From Prorocentrum cordatum (taxonomy: Eukaryota; Sar; Dinophyceae; Prorocentrales; Prorocentraceae), in the NCBI GenBank assembly GCA_963575745.1, contig CAUYUJ010018460.1, positions 427,001 to 491,000 on the forward strand: a stretch of DNA of 64,000 nucleotides. The letters are read 5' to 3'. The notes beneath the pieces were generated by a model that did no database searches, had not been told where the DNA came from, and saw only the letters and a program-made list of their open reading frames with translations. Position 1 is the stretch's first letter; each line of letters begins with the position of its first letter. A program made the position numbers and the translations under genes. Below, piece by piece: positions 1-11,191 of this stretch.

Positions 1-710
1 TCGTTCGCCTGCGTGGGGGTGGAGGCGGCGCAGTATCGTATCGCATGTTGCCATGCATCGCGTCTTCAAAAACCTTCCAATTGCAGTAGGAGGGTGGAGT
101 TCAGGAGTGTAGTAGCGCAGGGAGGTAGGACTCATGTAAGAGGCCTTCGCGTGAACGGAGGTAGCACTGCAAGTGTCCTTGTGGTTGTGGGTAGATATGT
201 ACATTCCTCTGCGCAGACCCTCTGCACCCTGATGTTCCATCATGTCAGTAGTCCACCAGATCGTGCCGTGGATGGTGAAGAGTAGAGCTCGCGCTGGCCA
301 CCATAGGCCAGCTCCGCTACCAAATATGAAAACGGAGCTGGGGGCCCAACCATACGCGTGATAGCCTCACAAGTCGGAGATCGTTGCGGGAGCGACGGGC
401 CATGTCAATCGAATCTGTTTTCGGTCTCCGTGGCAAGTAGCAAGCCCCGCGATGAGGCACAGTCATGTCCTGGCGGCCGGCCGCTTGAGCACAAACGGCC
501 AGGGACAAACGCTCGCTATCTCTCGCCTTTGCCCCAACCTCCTAACACGTGTGCCCCAACCTCCGTGCCGCAGGTGGTGCGGAACGCCGGCGCGCCTCTC
601 GTCTTCGCCGCCGCCGCCGGCGTCGATCCGTGCCCGTGGCGCGTGGTGATCTGCTGTGGCCTCGGCTCCCCTCGTGCAGGGACCGCCGCCCAGCTCTCCC
701 TCCCGTCCTG
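1..710. other. No gene recognised; GC-rich unique-looking sequence
   Basis: Open frames exist on both strands but overlap one another and look like composition artefacts. No splice-bounded exon, RNA gene or clear repeat was seen. Confidence 0.4.
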
Positions 711-902
711 CCCAGGCATGATCGCGTCGTACCCGAATAAAATCAGGACGGACGGTTATTTGGCCAATGTCGGCCGCGGGGGGCCCTCGCTGGGCCTCGG
801 GACCGGCAAGAAACGTCTCAGGATGAAAAGCCGGTCCTGGGAAAGGGGTCGGGACTTCTGGGGGCCCCGTGCTGACACTCATCTGGACGTCGCATGTCTG
901 GG
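711..902 (+). mobile_element. MITE-like element, family B (CCCAGACATG ends), copy 1
   Basis: About 192 bp starting CCCAGGCATG and ending CATGTCTGGG, so the ends are inverted repeats of about 10 bp. The interior is shared with copies at 12276, 23454, 49577 and 58106. No protein is encoded. No convincing target-site duplication is seen. Confidence 0.6.
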
Positions 903-979
903 CCCCTCCCGAGAAGGCCCGCCTCTTCTCTGGGCGCGTCGTGATATTCTGGGGACTTGGTTCTCCTCGTGCAGGGACC

Positions 980-1165
980 ACCGCACCTCTCTCCCTCATC
1001 CTTCCCTCCTCCTTCCCTCCCTTCCTCCTTTACCTTCCCCCCCCCCCCTTCCCTCCTCCCTCCTCCTTCCCTTCTCCTTCCCTTCCCTCCTCCATCCCCT
1101 CGTGCAAGGACCACCTCCCTGCTTCCTCCCTCCCGCTCCCTCCTCTGCCTTTCTTCTGCGCCCTG
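980..1165. repeat. Pyrimidine-rich low-complexity tract (CCTT/CCCT)
   Basis: Long run of C and T with degenerate CCTTCCCT units. No gene. Confidence 0.8.
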
Positions 1166-1257
1166 GCTGCGCGCTCCCGCGAGCACCCAGCACCAGAGCG
1201 CATTCGGCGCGCCCTGCAACAAAAACTTCACAAACTACAAAAAAAACGTGTGCGTTG

Positions 1258-1680
1258 AGCAGGGACCGACCGTCTCGGCATTCCTATGGCATACCGCTGA
1301 ACGGTTTTAGAACACGATAATGATCTAATAACAGAAACGATGTTCTAACAACAACGTTGAGCCGACGCCATGAGAACATACAACTTTAACCAGACATGTT
1401 CTTGGAAGAAGAAACAACGCCATAAACATAACATGTTGGCTCTACGCGCGGATTTCTTGGATCTGCGTGGAGCGCGCCAGGGGGCGGCGCCAGAGGCGCC
1501 CCCAGGGGGGCCCAGCGCAGATCCAAGAAATCCGCGCGAAGCGCCAAAGGTTAACCTTTTTATGGCCCTTTTTCTTCCTCGAGTTCTACGAGCATCTCAC
1601 GCAAAAACCACAGCGGATTCTTAGAACACTCCTTGCTGGGCCTGTAAGACAACCAGGACGCTTCGCCCCTGCTCGAGTGC
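1258..1680. repeat. Dispersed repeat with AGAAC motifs, copy 1
   Basis: The left end (ACCGTCTCGGCATTCCTAT) and the right end (GGACGCTTCGCC) match the ends of a related block at 26870-27090. TTAGAAC and GTTCT motifs recur inside. This copy carries a foldback element at 1445-1538. Confidence 0.5.
1445..1538. mobile_element. Foldback element, family F, copy 1
   Basis: Perfect 23-bp inverted arms (1445-1467 and 1516-1538) around a GC-rich core. Related foldbacks lie at 21905, 42035 and 46335. Short and non-coding. Confidence 0.65.
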
Positions 1681-1841
1681 CGTGGCAGCTGCTGCCAGGG
1701 CGGCAGGGCTTCGACCGCGCGCGCGGGCGGGAGGCCCCGCACAGCCGCCTTCGGCGGCCCTCGGACTGGCCGTCTCCTCGCCGGGCGCCTAGGCCTGGGT
1801 CGGCCTCGGAGCCACCTCTCCGTCCTCCTCTTGCACGTTCG

Positions 1842-1941
1842 NNNNNNNNNNNNNNNNNNNNNNNNNNNNNNNNNNNNNNNNNNNNNNNNNNNNNNNNNNN
1901 NNNNNNNNNNNNNNNNNNNNNNNNNNNNNNNNNNNNNNNNN
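1842..1941. other. Assembly gap of 100 N
   Basis: Exactly 100 unknown bases, a conventional scaffold-gap size. Sequence on either side may not be truly adjacent. Confidence 0.99.
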
Positions 1942-2054
1942 TCCCCCTCCTCCTGCCCCCCACTCCCTCCTCCTCATCCGACCTCCTCGTCCTCCTCCTG
2001 CCCCCCCCCCTCCTCCTGCTCCGACCGCCCCCTCCGGATCCGGCTCCCCTACGG

Positions 2055-2225
2055 AGCGCATGCTTTACTTCCGCCGACCTCCCGCCGCCATTCCGCGGGC
2101 CTCCGCAGGCGGACCCGGCCTCGCCTTGCTTCCGCCGACCTCCCGCCGCCCTTCCGCCGAGGAAGAGACGACAACTCCTTCGATCCTCGAAGGCGAGGCC
2201 CTGTCTGGAACGCCGTCTCTGAGGT
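2055..2225. repeat. Dispersed repeat (CTTCCGCCGACC type), copy 1
   Basis: Repeated CTTCCGCCGACC and CCGCCCTTCCGCC words followed by a downstream block (GGAACGCC) that aligns to 22945-23105. Confidence 0.5.
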
Positions 2226-2611
2226 CCTGCCCACCTGCCTGCTCCGACCTCAGCACCAGGCGCGGCGGGGCCACCGTCTGCGCGCCCTTCTGGCGACCGC
2301 GCCAGAGGGGCGCTCTCGCGGGGGGGGGGGGGGGAGAACTGTTTGAGGCGGCGCGGCCGTCGGGGAGGAAGGGCGAGAACCCCGATCTCCGACGTGATCA
2401 TAATTTCATCCAGTTCGGATGTGGAGCGGGCGTTTCTCGTAGATTCTGCCATTGGGGACCATTATCGGGCCCAGGGACCATCCGAACCCGTTCTGGGGCG
2501 AAAAACGGCGCCGCGCGCTGCGAAATCGTCGTCAGATGCCTGGGGATCTGGGGGGGGAGCGAGGAGGGAGGGGAGGAGGCTTGCGAAGATGGAGGGGGCG
2601 AGGGGGTAGGT

Positions 2612-2773
2612 CCCTGAGATCTGGGCGTTTTCCCAACGGGCGTTTTCGTCGGGTCTCGGGACCCAGGGCCATCACGGATCGGCGCGGCTCGAGAAATGCC
2701 GCAGGCTGATGGGGCTTCGGGCTCCGGCATGTTTCCCGAGGCTGCATCTTTTTCGCTACGTCGGATCTCAGGG
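2612..2773. mobile_element. Inverted-repeat element, family R3, copy 1
   Basis: Begins CCCTGAGATCTG and ends CGGATCTCAGGG, giving inverted ends. Related copies start near 28758, 45430 and 45849. Its segment 2688-2704 is the unoccupied version of the site into which another element inserted at 45516. Confidence 0.5.
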
Positions 2774-2910
2774 GCTTGGGGCAGTGACTCGCGCCCCCGC
2801 GGAGAATACACACAACAGGACAGAGGACGGAAGGATCGACAGGCGGCGACGTCCGACCCCTGCCCCCCTCAACCATCGATGCTTCCGAAACGAAGGGCGG
2901 CGAGGGTCTC

Positions 2911-3036
2911 GCCATCGCTCGGACGTCCATTCCCTGTGTTTTTTGTTTGGTTTCGTGCGTAGTTTTTTGCCAAATGATCAAGGGTGCTCCTCGATGGTCC
3001 TCGCCGAAGGAAAAATTCGCACGTCCGAGCGGTGCC
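2911..3036. mobile_element. MITE-like element, family C (GCTCGGACGT ends), copy 1
   Basis: 126 bp bounded by GCCATCGCTCGGACGTCC and its near inverse GCACGTCCGAGCGGTGCC. Copies of the same length lie at 3694 and 59027, plus one interrupted copy at 32446. Confidence 0.6.
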
Positions 3037-3375
3037 AAGGGGTAGGGCTCGGATCTCGCCGCGTGTCTGACGCACTCCGAGCCCTGCCCCCGCCGCCCCC
3101 CCCCGTGGTGCCCGAGTCGTTGATCGGCGAGGGTGCAGTCGGCCCGGATCACAGGGAGGCGCGAGGAGGATGCCAGGGCCTCGGACGCCCAGGTCTCGAA
3201 GCTTTCTCGGCGCGGGGCGCGGCCGACGAGAGTGGCCGCGGATGGACCCAGGAGGCGAGGTTGCAAAGGGTACCCTTGCAGAGGCTGCCCATCCTCGCCA
3301 TGCGGGTCGACTGTGCTGCTGGGCCGACCACCCGGGGCACGATGCGGGCGAGGCGGCGGTGCCGCTGGCCCCTGG

Positions 3376-3529
3376 CTTAGACGAGCGCGCTCCACTACTC
3401 GCAAGGTAACTACTCGCAACTGGCCTGGATCCCCCGCGGGGCATCCACGATACATGACGTCAAACCAGACCTGTTTTTCTTCTGACGTTTGCGAGCAGGC
3501 ACTCTGCGAGCAGTGGAGCCGCTTGGTGA
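3376..3529. mobile_element. MITE-like element, family D (ACTCGCAA arms), copy 1
   Basis: Inverted arms of roughly 40 bp (left GAGCGCGCTCCACTACTCGC; right the near inverse ending CCGCTTGGT). A second copy at 41608-41775 shares both ends and the interior. Confidence 0.55.
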
Positions 3530-3693
3530 TGGCGGCTGGCACCCCCCCTGGAGGCCCTCGGGCTGGCCAGGCCGAGCAGCCGCCCGCGCCGAGCGCGGTG
3601 CCCCCCGGAGCACTGCGGGCCCGCCTGCCCTCGCACAGTGGCCCGTCGGCTTCTGCCCGGGCCGCTCGCTGGCAGCTGGGGCCCGCGAGGCTG

Positions 3694-3820
3694 GCCATCG
3701 CTCGGACGTCCCGTCCCAGTGTTTTTGCTTCGGTTGCGTGCGCGGCTTCTTCACAGGAGGATCCAGGGAGGCTCCCGAATAATCCCCGCCGAGAAAAAGT
3801 GCACACGCCCGGGCGATACC
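3694..3820. mobile_element. MITE-like element, family C, copy 2
   Basis: 127 bp with the same inverted ends as the copy at 2911. The right end is more diverged (GCACACGCCCGGGCGATACC). Confidence 0.55.
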
Positions 3821-4189
3821 AGGGAGATCTCCAGGGGCCCCGGCGATCGGGCTGTTCGGTCCTCGGTTCCCGGATGCCAGTCTGGGATCTCGGCCGAGGT
3901 CGCCCAGGGCTCCGAGGAACCCGCAGGTTTCGGGTGCCGACGATCCCTGTCTCTCGGACTGCCTTCGGGCTTCTGGGCTCAACGGGAGTGAAGCTCGTGA
4001 GTTGGGCAGGCGTTGCGGTGTATTCGGGGATCCGAAGGCCAGCTGGACGAGATGATGGGCTGTTTTCCTCAAAGGGGTCGATCGCTGGCCCGCGGTGTGT
4101 GCAGCCTGCAGCCCATGCAGAGCCGCACCGTGATGGCAAACGTGTCCTCTCTGATAGCCCCCATTGTGGTTTGGGGGCTTTCTCTCTCC

Positions 4190-4241
4190 CTTATTTTTTT
4201 TTGTTTCTCTCTCTCTCTCTCTCTCTCTCCCTTCCCCTCAG
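4190..4241 (+). promoter_or_regulatory. Strong candidate 3' splice site: (CT)n tract ending in CAG
   Basis: T-rich then (CT)n sequence ends CCTTCCCCTCAG at 4241. It fits a splice acceptor very well, but no frame could be followed confidently into the GC-rich sequence beyond. Confidence 0.35.
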
Positions 4242-5444
4242 TGGCGTGCACTCCTGGACCTCCCCAGCGCCTCTTTCGTGCTGATCGCGTTTTGGCCCTG
4301 CTCGGGAGGGCGCTGCAGCGGGAGGCGCAGGCGCCGAACCCGGCATCCATGCACAGAGCATGCTGCACGCCGAGCCCGCTGAGGAGGGCAACTACGCAAC
4401 GCGGCGTGGACACGGACGCCGTCGATGCCGTGCGCGGGCCTGGCGGACGTGCTGCCCAAGGACGGTCATGGCCTGGTCCTTGCGCGTGTGGTGCGCTCCA
4501 GGTGCCGCGCCCTCGCTGGGGCGGCCGCGATCGGCGCGAGCGAGGCCCGCACCGCCACTGTGGCGCGCGCTCGTGGTGCTCGGGCCGATCGCCGCGGCAG
4601 TGGTTTGGGAGGGCACCATCGGCCTCGCCACCGCGCGGACGCCCAACGCCTCCGCGGAGCAGCCGACGGCGTGGGCGGCGGAGATCGGTGCCTCTGGCGA
4701 GCTCGCCGCGCCGACCGCGGTGCGCACCGACATCGCCCTCGGCACGCAGCACCGGCCGCATCGAGAGCCCGCCAGCCCCTGCCGTCTCGTGAGGCAGGTT
4801 CCGGGGCCCCGTGGGCGCCTCCCTCGTGCCGTGCGCTGTCATCCTGCCCGGGGAGAGTGCGCCGCAGGGAGTGACGCAAGCGCCGACTTCGACATCAAAG
4901 CGCGGGACGTGCTGCGCGCCGAGCCTGCCAAGGAGGGCTGCCACGGCGTGGGCACGATCGTCATGATCGAGGAAGGCACCGCCACCGTGGCGGGCGCTCC
5001 TGGTGCCAGTGCTGATCACCGTGAGGTGGTTATGATGGCGAAGTCGGCCTCGCCACGCTGACGCGCAGCACCCCCCGCGGAGCAGCAAGCGTTCGCGGTT
5101 GGAGAACGGGACCGCTGGCGAGCTCGAAGCGCAGCCGCAAGTGGACGTGGAGGCGGAGCCAATGGCGCCCGCCGAAGCGGCGCCCGCCGACATCTTCTTG
5201 TTCGGAACCGTGAGCGCGCAGCCGCCCACTGGCGAGATGCTGGAATCCAATCCATTGGGCCACCGCGCTTTGGGCGAACTGGCCAATGAACCGCGCGGGA
5301 TCGCAATCTTACCGCTTCCGTGGCGTCGGCGCCAACCGCGTGCAACTGAAATGCTCAACCGTTCCGTTTGGAGCGTTGACTGCTTCTGCGCCCTGGCAAC
5401 GTGCTGCCTCGCACGTGCCGCCGACGGCGCTCAGTCGTGCCTCC
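4242..5444. other. GC-rich block with unresolved coding potential
   Basis: Several long frames overlap on both strands. Short protein-like stretches on + (for example near 4890-5030 and 5100-5290) do not stay in one frame. It may hold exons of a gene that cannot be delimited by eye, or decayed coding sequence. Confidence 0.3.
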
Positions 5445-5585
5445 TCATCCTCCTCCTCCACCCTCTCCTCCTCCTCCTCCTCCTCCTCCTTCTCCTCCTC
5501 CTCCTCCTCCTACGACTCTTCAATCTCCTTCTCCTCCTCCTCCTCCTTCTCCTCCTCCTCCTCCTCCTCCTCCTCCTCCTCTTTG
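5445..5585. repeat. (CTC)n microsatellite
   Basis: About 140 bp of near-pure CTC/CTT triplets. Confidence 0.95.
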
Positions 5586-5744
5586 CGCGTGCCGAGATTC
5601 CCAGCATGGCTGGCATGGGCTCCCATTGACGCCTACGCTCCGACGGTGCCTGAGGCCTGTCGCTTGGCGTGGGTCCCGTCCGTCGCGCGAGTCCCCGCGG
5701 CAACGTCTTGTGCCGTGCCGCCGCTGCGCAGCCGCTGCCTCCGC

Positions 5745-5924
5745 CGGGCCACGTCGCTTGCCTTTTCGCTGCCTTGCCGATGCAAATCAGCGTGGTGGTC
5801 GCCAGGGAGAGGTCAATGGGGGATGGGCCGACTTGTGCGTTCTTCCTGGTCTTCCCCGCCTCCGCACCACTTATGTTAGAGGTGGCATCACTCACGAACC
5901 CGATCGGTGACATCATCACCAAAA
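5745..5924. other. Exon-like island, strand unresolved
   Basis: Both the + frame (through GDIITKN near 5920) and the directly antisense minus frame (MSPIGFVSDATSN onward) have balanced composition and no stops. A GTGAGT donor-like site falls on the minus strand near 5890-5895. Only one strand can be real, and it cannot be chosen from sequence alone. Confidence 0.25.
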
Positions 5925-6192
5925 ACCATCATCATCAGTACCAGTATCAGTATCACCATCATCAGCATCAGTATCACCATCATCACTAGCACAAACAGCA
6001 TCAACATCATTATCGCAATTACCATACTCATCATCATCGGCGTCATCGCCATTACCATGAAACAAATTCACATCATAATAGTGACAACAGGCCTGGCATT
6101 CGCATCAAGCACACAATAATCATCATCAACAGCAGCAGCATCACCATCCTCATCATCATTATCAGTAGTACCACCAGCATCATCATTACCGC

Positions 6193-6248
<56 letters not shown>

Positions 6249-7152
6249 ATATCATCATATATTAACGTTAGTCATGATCACCCGTGTTGCCATCATGCCC
6301 ACCGGCATCGCCATCATCCTAATCATCACTACCGCCATGATCACCCGTATCACCGTCATCATCATCACCACATACACCATCATACCAACATCACAATCAC
6401 CATGACTTCAGGTTGTTTCACGATCGTTATCATCAACGTCTTCGCCGTCATCGACACAGTAAGCATCAATTTCATCACCACCACCATCAGCATCGTAATC
6501 AGCATCACCACCATCATCACCATTATAAGTATCATCATCACCACCATCATCACTTCCATCATCAACACAATTGTCGATGTCACCATCATGATCATCAGCA
6601 TCAGCATCAACATCATCAGCAGCATCAACATCGCCATCATGATCATCATCATAGTCACCATCATCATTCTCATCTTCAACCGCACCCTCGTCATCATCCT
6701 CATCCCCCTCCTCATTATCATCTCATCTTAATGCTCATCAAATCATCTAACCCTAATGTAACCGTTACCGAACCAACATCTAACCATCATCGAATCAACA
6801 TCTCATACTCATCTTATCTAACCATCATCATCTAACCATCATCGAACCAACATCTAAGCATCAGCTGACCACCATCATCTCAGAATCATCTCATCTAACC
6901 ATAATCGAATCAACATTTAGTCATCACCACCATCATCAACACTGCCATCATGATCATCATCATCATCATCATGATCATCATCGTCGTCGTCATCATCATC
7001 ATCACCATTATCATCATCATGATCACCATCATCCTCACCCTCATTCTCATCCTCATCATCATTATCCTCGTCCTCATCCTCATCCTCATTATCATCCTCA
7101 TCCGTACCACCATCATCATCATCATCATCATCACCATTATCATCATCATCAA
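5925..7152. repeat. Degenerate (ATC)n array of about 1.2 kb
   Basis: Almost continuous CAT/ATC triplets with interruptions (CATCACCATCATC and similar), including a pure block at 6189-6246. Frames through it read as Met, Ile or His runs and are not genes. Confidence 0.95.
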
Positions 7153-7305
7153 AGGGTCTCCAGACATGGGTTGGGGTGGGGACGCTTGGCGTCGAGGTGG
7201 GGCGGAGGGGGGCGAGAGGACCTTGCCTCCACCCCCTCCTCTCTTCGCCACCGCTCGCCCTTCTCATCCTCCTCTTTATTTGAAAATGTACATGTGGACT
7301 CCCTG

Positions 7306-7770
7306 TTGGACGCTCGAGACTGGTACGGACACAATGGGTACGATATCCAACAACACATGTAGATCAGAACCGACAGTGGCCGCTGTTGGGCAGGCGGCCT
7401 TCTTTCTCAAATTGATATCACCCGCGGCGGCACCAACAACGATTCTTTGGGTTACCCGAAAGGAGGTCCAGCTGAAAGGGGGTGGTGCAATAGATTTGGG
7501 GCAATTGTATTGCAAATGTACTGCGCCGGATAATTGTATTTCATTGTATTGCAAGTAATGTATTGCACGCGGGAATCCAGCAATACATTTGCGCCCTGGA
7601 ATGTATTGCACGCCCCAAAGGTATTGCAACCCCACAAATCTATTGCACCACATCTATTGCACCACCCCCTTGTCGCTGGACCCCCTTTTGGGTCAACCCG
7701 AGATTCCCTTTCCATGGAGAGGAAATGCTGCAAATGTTCACCTATGTTTTTTCCGTACCCATATCGATCG
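7306..7770. mobile_element. Inverted-repeat element, family E, copy 1, interrupted
   Basis: Left end TTGGACGCTCGAGACTGGTA and right end CCGTACCCATATCG resemble the ends of the intact copy at 45516-45728. The interior GGCCGCTGTTGGGCAGGCGG is shared in the opposite orientation. The copy is split by another element at 7446-7701. Confidence 0.45.
7446..7701. mobile_element. Foldback element with about 50-bp inverted ends and ATTGCA clusters
   Basis: Left TTTGGGTTACCC... and right ...CAACCCGA arms are inverted repeats over about 50 bp, both running into GGTGGTGCAATAGAT or its inverse. The core has about ten TATTGCA-like words. GATTC flanks both sides (7441-7445 and 7702-7706), a probable 5-bp target-site duplication. 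Confidence 0.6.
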
Positions 7771-8494
7771 TACCGACCCCCTTGCGGAACGTTTACAAGT
7801 CGACTCGTGTCGAGGAGCGCTTGCGAATCTATTCCGGAAGTCGCCCCCGTCGGTCCGGGGAGTCGGCGCCAGGGTCGCTTCCATTATTCTCAGGGGTCGC
7901 AGGCGTGTTGTGTAGATTTGGCACACTGGTACTCGCGCAGGGGAGAAAGGAACATCATAGACGGGGCAGGAGGAGGATACGGAAGGGGCGCCAAGTGGGG
8001 ATCTTGACATCCTCGGATCCGTTTTTTAATGTTAAACAAATATCCGACCCCAGGGCTCCCGACACCTTCCCCAGGTGTAGTTTTTCGTCCTGGATCTGTT
8101 TTTGATGGTCCCCCTTGCTGGGCTTGTTTTCCACCGCCACCACCAGAAGTAGGAGGGGAGGGGGTCTTTCACGTCCTCTTCTTTCGGGGGCGAACAAACA
8201 TGTGTTAGCGATCCATGGATTGGGAGCGAGGTCGCCGAATCCATGGATCGGGGGAGGTGCCCTCCCCAGAATGCGGCTGGTGCCGCCTCGCTCGGCGGCG
8301 GAAATCAGCGATTTCTCATGGAAGCGGGACCCGTCTCTCATCCAGGCCCCCTTGATCCATGTTTGCCAACTCCTGACAGGGAGCGGGCCCTGCAGAGGTC
8401 GAAGGCGAGGAAGAAGACGCCCAGATGGAACCACGCATGGTCTGAGACCCCGGGGGAGGAAGAGGCCGCTTGGGGGCGACGCGGGGCCGCGGAG
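7771..8494. other. No gene recognised
   Basis: No convincing exon, RNA or repeat boundary was found. Confidence 0.35.
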
Positions 8495-8503
8495 GAGGCA
8501 GGT

Positions 8504-8708
8504 TTCGGCCAGGCATGTCTATCTACAGGCGGGCTGTGGAAGAAACGTGAGAAATAGTACACAACTCTTCAGACATGGTCGAACAATAACCGAACGGTCG
8601 AAGCAAAAATGGGAAGATCGCCCCCTTTATTACACACTTATATATATATATAGATATATAAAAAATCATGCTTGAATCTCCCTCCTGTCGAGGGACGCGC
8701 CCGACTGA
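8504..8708. mobile_element. MITE family A (9-bp target duplication), copy 1
   Basis: Ends related to TTAGGTCGGGCATGTCC and CGCGCCCGACTGA. The flanks are GAGGCAGGT (8495-8503) and GAGGCAGGG (8709-8717), 8 of 9 identical. A (TA)n microsatellite lies inside near 8640-8660. No protein is encoded. Confidence 0.65.
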
Positions 8709-9017
8709 GAGGCAGGGTCGCGGCCGCCCGCTCAGCCCCCGCCCGGGGCGAACCTGCACTGCGACAGGGTCTCGAGGACCTGCGCCGCGGGGGCCGCGGC
8801 GCGGCGCGGCCGCCGCCGCAGTCCTGCGGCCCCCCCGTGCCGCTCCGCCGGGGGCCCGCCGCGCCCCTCCCGCCTCGCCCCGGCCTCGCCCCCGCTCGGA
8901 TATAGCCCCGCAGGCGATGATCTGTGATCCTCCCGCCTCGGCCCTCGCGCCCCACACGCGCTGATGGTCCCCTGGCTGATCGCCTGGCCCTCCCGCCCCG
9001 TCCTGCCAACTCCACCT

Positions 9018-9268
9018 GCCCTCCCCGCAGCTCTCCGACGATAGGATCTGCTCCATTAAACCGGGCTAGGATCGGGATGAATCGCTCCAGAGCGTTCCGG
9101 AGCGCTCTCAGAGCGTACCGGAACGCTCTGGAGCGGCCGCGGCGCCTACATCCTCCAAACCCGCCGATTCTCAGAGATTTCGAGTTATCCCGATCCGATT
9201 TTGTCCCGATATTCGCGTCGTTTTACCTGCCCTCCCCGCAGCTCTCCGACGATAGGATCTGCTCCATC
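9018..9268. repeat. 40-bp direct repeat flanking a perfect 18-bp hairpin
   Basis: Segments 9018-9058 and 9228-9268 are nearly identical, 210 bp apart. Between them, 9083-9100 and 9118-9135 form a perfect 18-bp inverted repeat (CGCTCCAGAGCGTTCCGG) with a 17-bp spacer. Confidence 0.6.
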
Positions 9269-9269
9269 C

Positions 9270-9925
9270 CGGCATGTGTTTCAGCAATCTCGACCTCTGT
9301 GGCCCGTTGCCTGGCCCCCGGGGCCATCCGGCATGGATCCAGGACGGGAAGCTGGACCCGAGGAGGGGGAGTCCTTGTCTGTGGAGCCGCGGATAGATCG
9401 GAGGATGTCTGAGTTCCCTCCTGGTGCTCCTCCCGACATTCCTTCCCATCTCCTCGGTCACCCCCACCCGTGCTCTTCCCTCTGCTCCCGCTTTTTTCTC
9501 CGCAGCCCTCCCTTCCCCTTCCCCCCCATAGCCTTCCTCGTCCGTCTTGTTCTCTTCATCATCCTTCTTCTCTGCCCCCAGACTCGGCTTTCCATATCCA
9601 GCTCTGTCCTTCTCCTCCGACTCCTCCTCATCGTCCTCCTGCTCAAATATTATCCTCTTCCTCCTCGTGATCATCCTCTGATTCCTCCCAAAACAGTCAT
9701 GCTACCAGCCCTTTCGGGAGTGTGGTTTAGGGCAATTCCTCACCCCCCCCTTCTTTCCCTTCGGAGGGGGGGGCACCCCTCCCTCTACCCCCTCCCCTGG
9801 ACATGAGGCAGCCAAGAAGGCCTCGGCAAGAAGACCCACATCAATGATGCTACTAATATGCTCGGCTCATGTTTGCCTCCCGGGGGGGGCGACGCTACTT
9901 TGGTACCCGACTGTCTTTGATCGAT
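9270..9925. other. No gene recognised; CT-rich
   Basis: Pyrimidine-rich low-complexity stretches. Nothing gene-like could be delimited. Confidence 0.35.
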
Positions 9926-9929
9926 CTCT

Positions 9930-10115
9930 TCCGAGATGGCCCTCCCGAGAGGGCCCAAGAGGCCCCCAGGACGCTCCCAAGAAACCCCCAAGAGGCCCCC
10001 CCAGGGCACCAGCGAACATCCAAGGGCCCCCCAGGACCGCCAAGAGGCCCCCGCGCCCCAAGAGGACTCCGAGCTCTCAAGAGACATCCGAAGAGACCCC
10101 GAGGCGCATCCAATA
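9930..10115. repeat. AAGAGGCCCC-type minisatellite, locus 1
   Basis: Degenerate words such as AAGAGGCCCCC recur every 10 to 30 bp. The array and its right flank (ending TTTCTGCTCG) resemble 36320-36630, and a third array lies at 38020-38460. Confidence 0.65.
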
Positions 10116-10207
10116 GCCTCTGGCCTTTCTGCTCGCCCTCCTCCTCCTGCTCCTCCTCCTCCTTCTCCTCCCTCCTCCACCTCCTCCTCCTCCTCCTCCG
10201 CCTCCAG

Positions 10208-10260
10208 AAGCTGTACCCAGGGCAACTCGCCTGGGCATCGTTTCTGGATGGATTGGTGGG
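10208..10260 (+). other. Possible exon after a (CTC)n acceptor tract
   Basis: A CTC-rich tract ends CCTCCAG at 10207. The following frame reads KLYPGQLAWASFLDGLVG and runs into GGGTAATC, a weak donor. Short, and supported only by composition and site order. Confidence 0.2.
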
Positions 10261-10930
10261 GTAATCCTTCTCATCCTTATCCTCAGCCGCCATCCGCCTG
10301 CCATCTCACCCTTTTGAACCATACTCTCGCGATCCCTCATCTTCATGACCGTCCAGTTCCTCATCACGTCACCTCCTGTCCCCATCTTGATGTCACTCAT
10401 CCCCGTACTCCCTCATCTCATCCTGCCTCTTTCTGCCGCCATCGGCATACTGAGCCATCGCCGGTCTGCCACTCCCTGTGCTCTCATTGCAAGCGCCGCG
10501 CGATTTCGCAGTGTAGTGGCAACGCCATCGGCTTCGAGACGCATGTCGCTCACATGCGAAGCCTGTCCTTCGCACGCGAACACCCAACCACGATCGGACA
10601 ATGGGCCCTTTCACTCGTACGTGTACTGACTCGCCCTCACCGAACTTGTGGAGGCGATCGGTGTACCCAGCATAGCTGTCGAGTCAACCCCTGATTGAAA
10701 CCACTAATAACCCTGTTCGCCATACATCTAAATAAGAGACGTGTTTGTATAACTTCGCGCTGCTGAGCATCTCTTGCATTCGCCAGGAGGCTTTTAGAAC
10801 GAGCGTAGCGCACAACTGCGATGTGATTCCAGCTAGCTCGCTCTGAATGGGCTTACGGGTTGTTCCTCAAAAGCACAGAGCCATCTTCCTTGTGCCACGA
10901 AATGACCCGAATAGGGCGAGGATCACTCGA
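10261..10930. other. No gene recognised
   Basis: Mixed-composition sequence with short competing frames only. Confidence 0.35.
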
Positions 10931-10934
10931 ACGA

Positions 10935-11060
10935 AGGATTGCAAAAAAACCCAGGATTGCAACGAAGGATTGCAAAAAAAACCCTTCGGCATCCTTCGAA
11001 GGGTTTTTTTGCAATCCTTCGTGCAACGAAGGTTTTTTTTGCAATCCTTCGGCATGCGCG
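10935..11060. repeat. Palindrome cluster of GGATTGCAAAAAAAACCC units
   Basis: Units on + at about 10935 and 10954-10985 and on minus at about 11001 and 11031. The central pair (10963-10988 and 10997-11021) gives a 25-bp hairpin, broken only by one extra A, with an 8-nt loop. Confidence 0.7.
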
Positions 11061-11191
11061 TGCTGATCTTCGTGAGCACCCCCACTGCAGGCGGGAGCCC
11101 GGTGCCAGCCCGGCCCATTGCATCGGTCGTTAAATCCTGGCAGTGCCGCGCGATGTCGCCACCAAGGGGATTGCCGCACGATGTCGCCACC

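Noticed and set aside
4069-5358. 429-codon minus-strand frame
   Set aside because: Arg/Gly/Pro-rich throughout, with no domain, and overlapped by equally long + frames; typical of GC-rich non-coding DNA.
5925-7152. CRISPR-like regularity in the ATC-rich block
   Set aside because: It is a continuous degenerate trinucleotide array with no spacer and repeat structure, in a eukaryotic context.
7555-7660. Regularly spaced TATTGCA words as a possible iteron origin
   Set aside because: They sit inside a foldback element with target duplications; no replication gene or plasmid feature is near.
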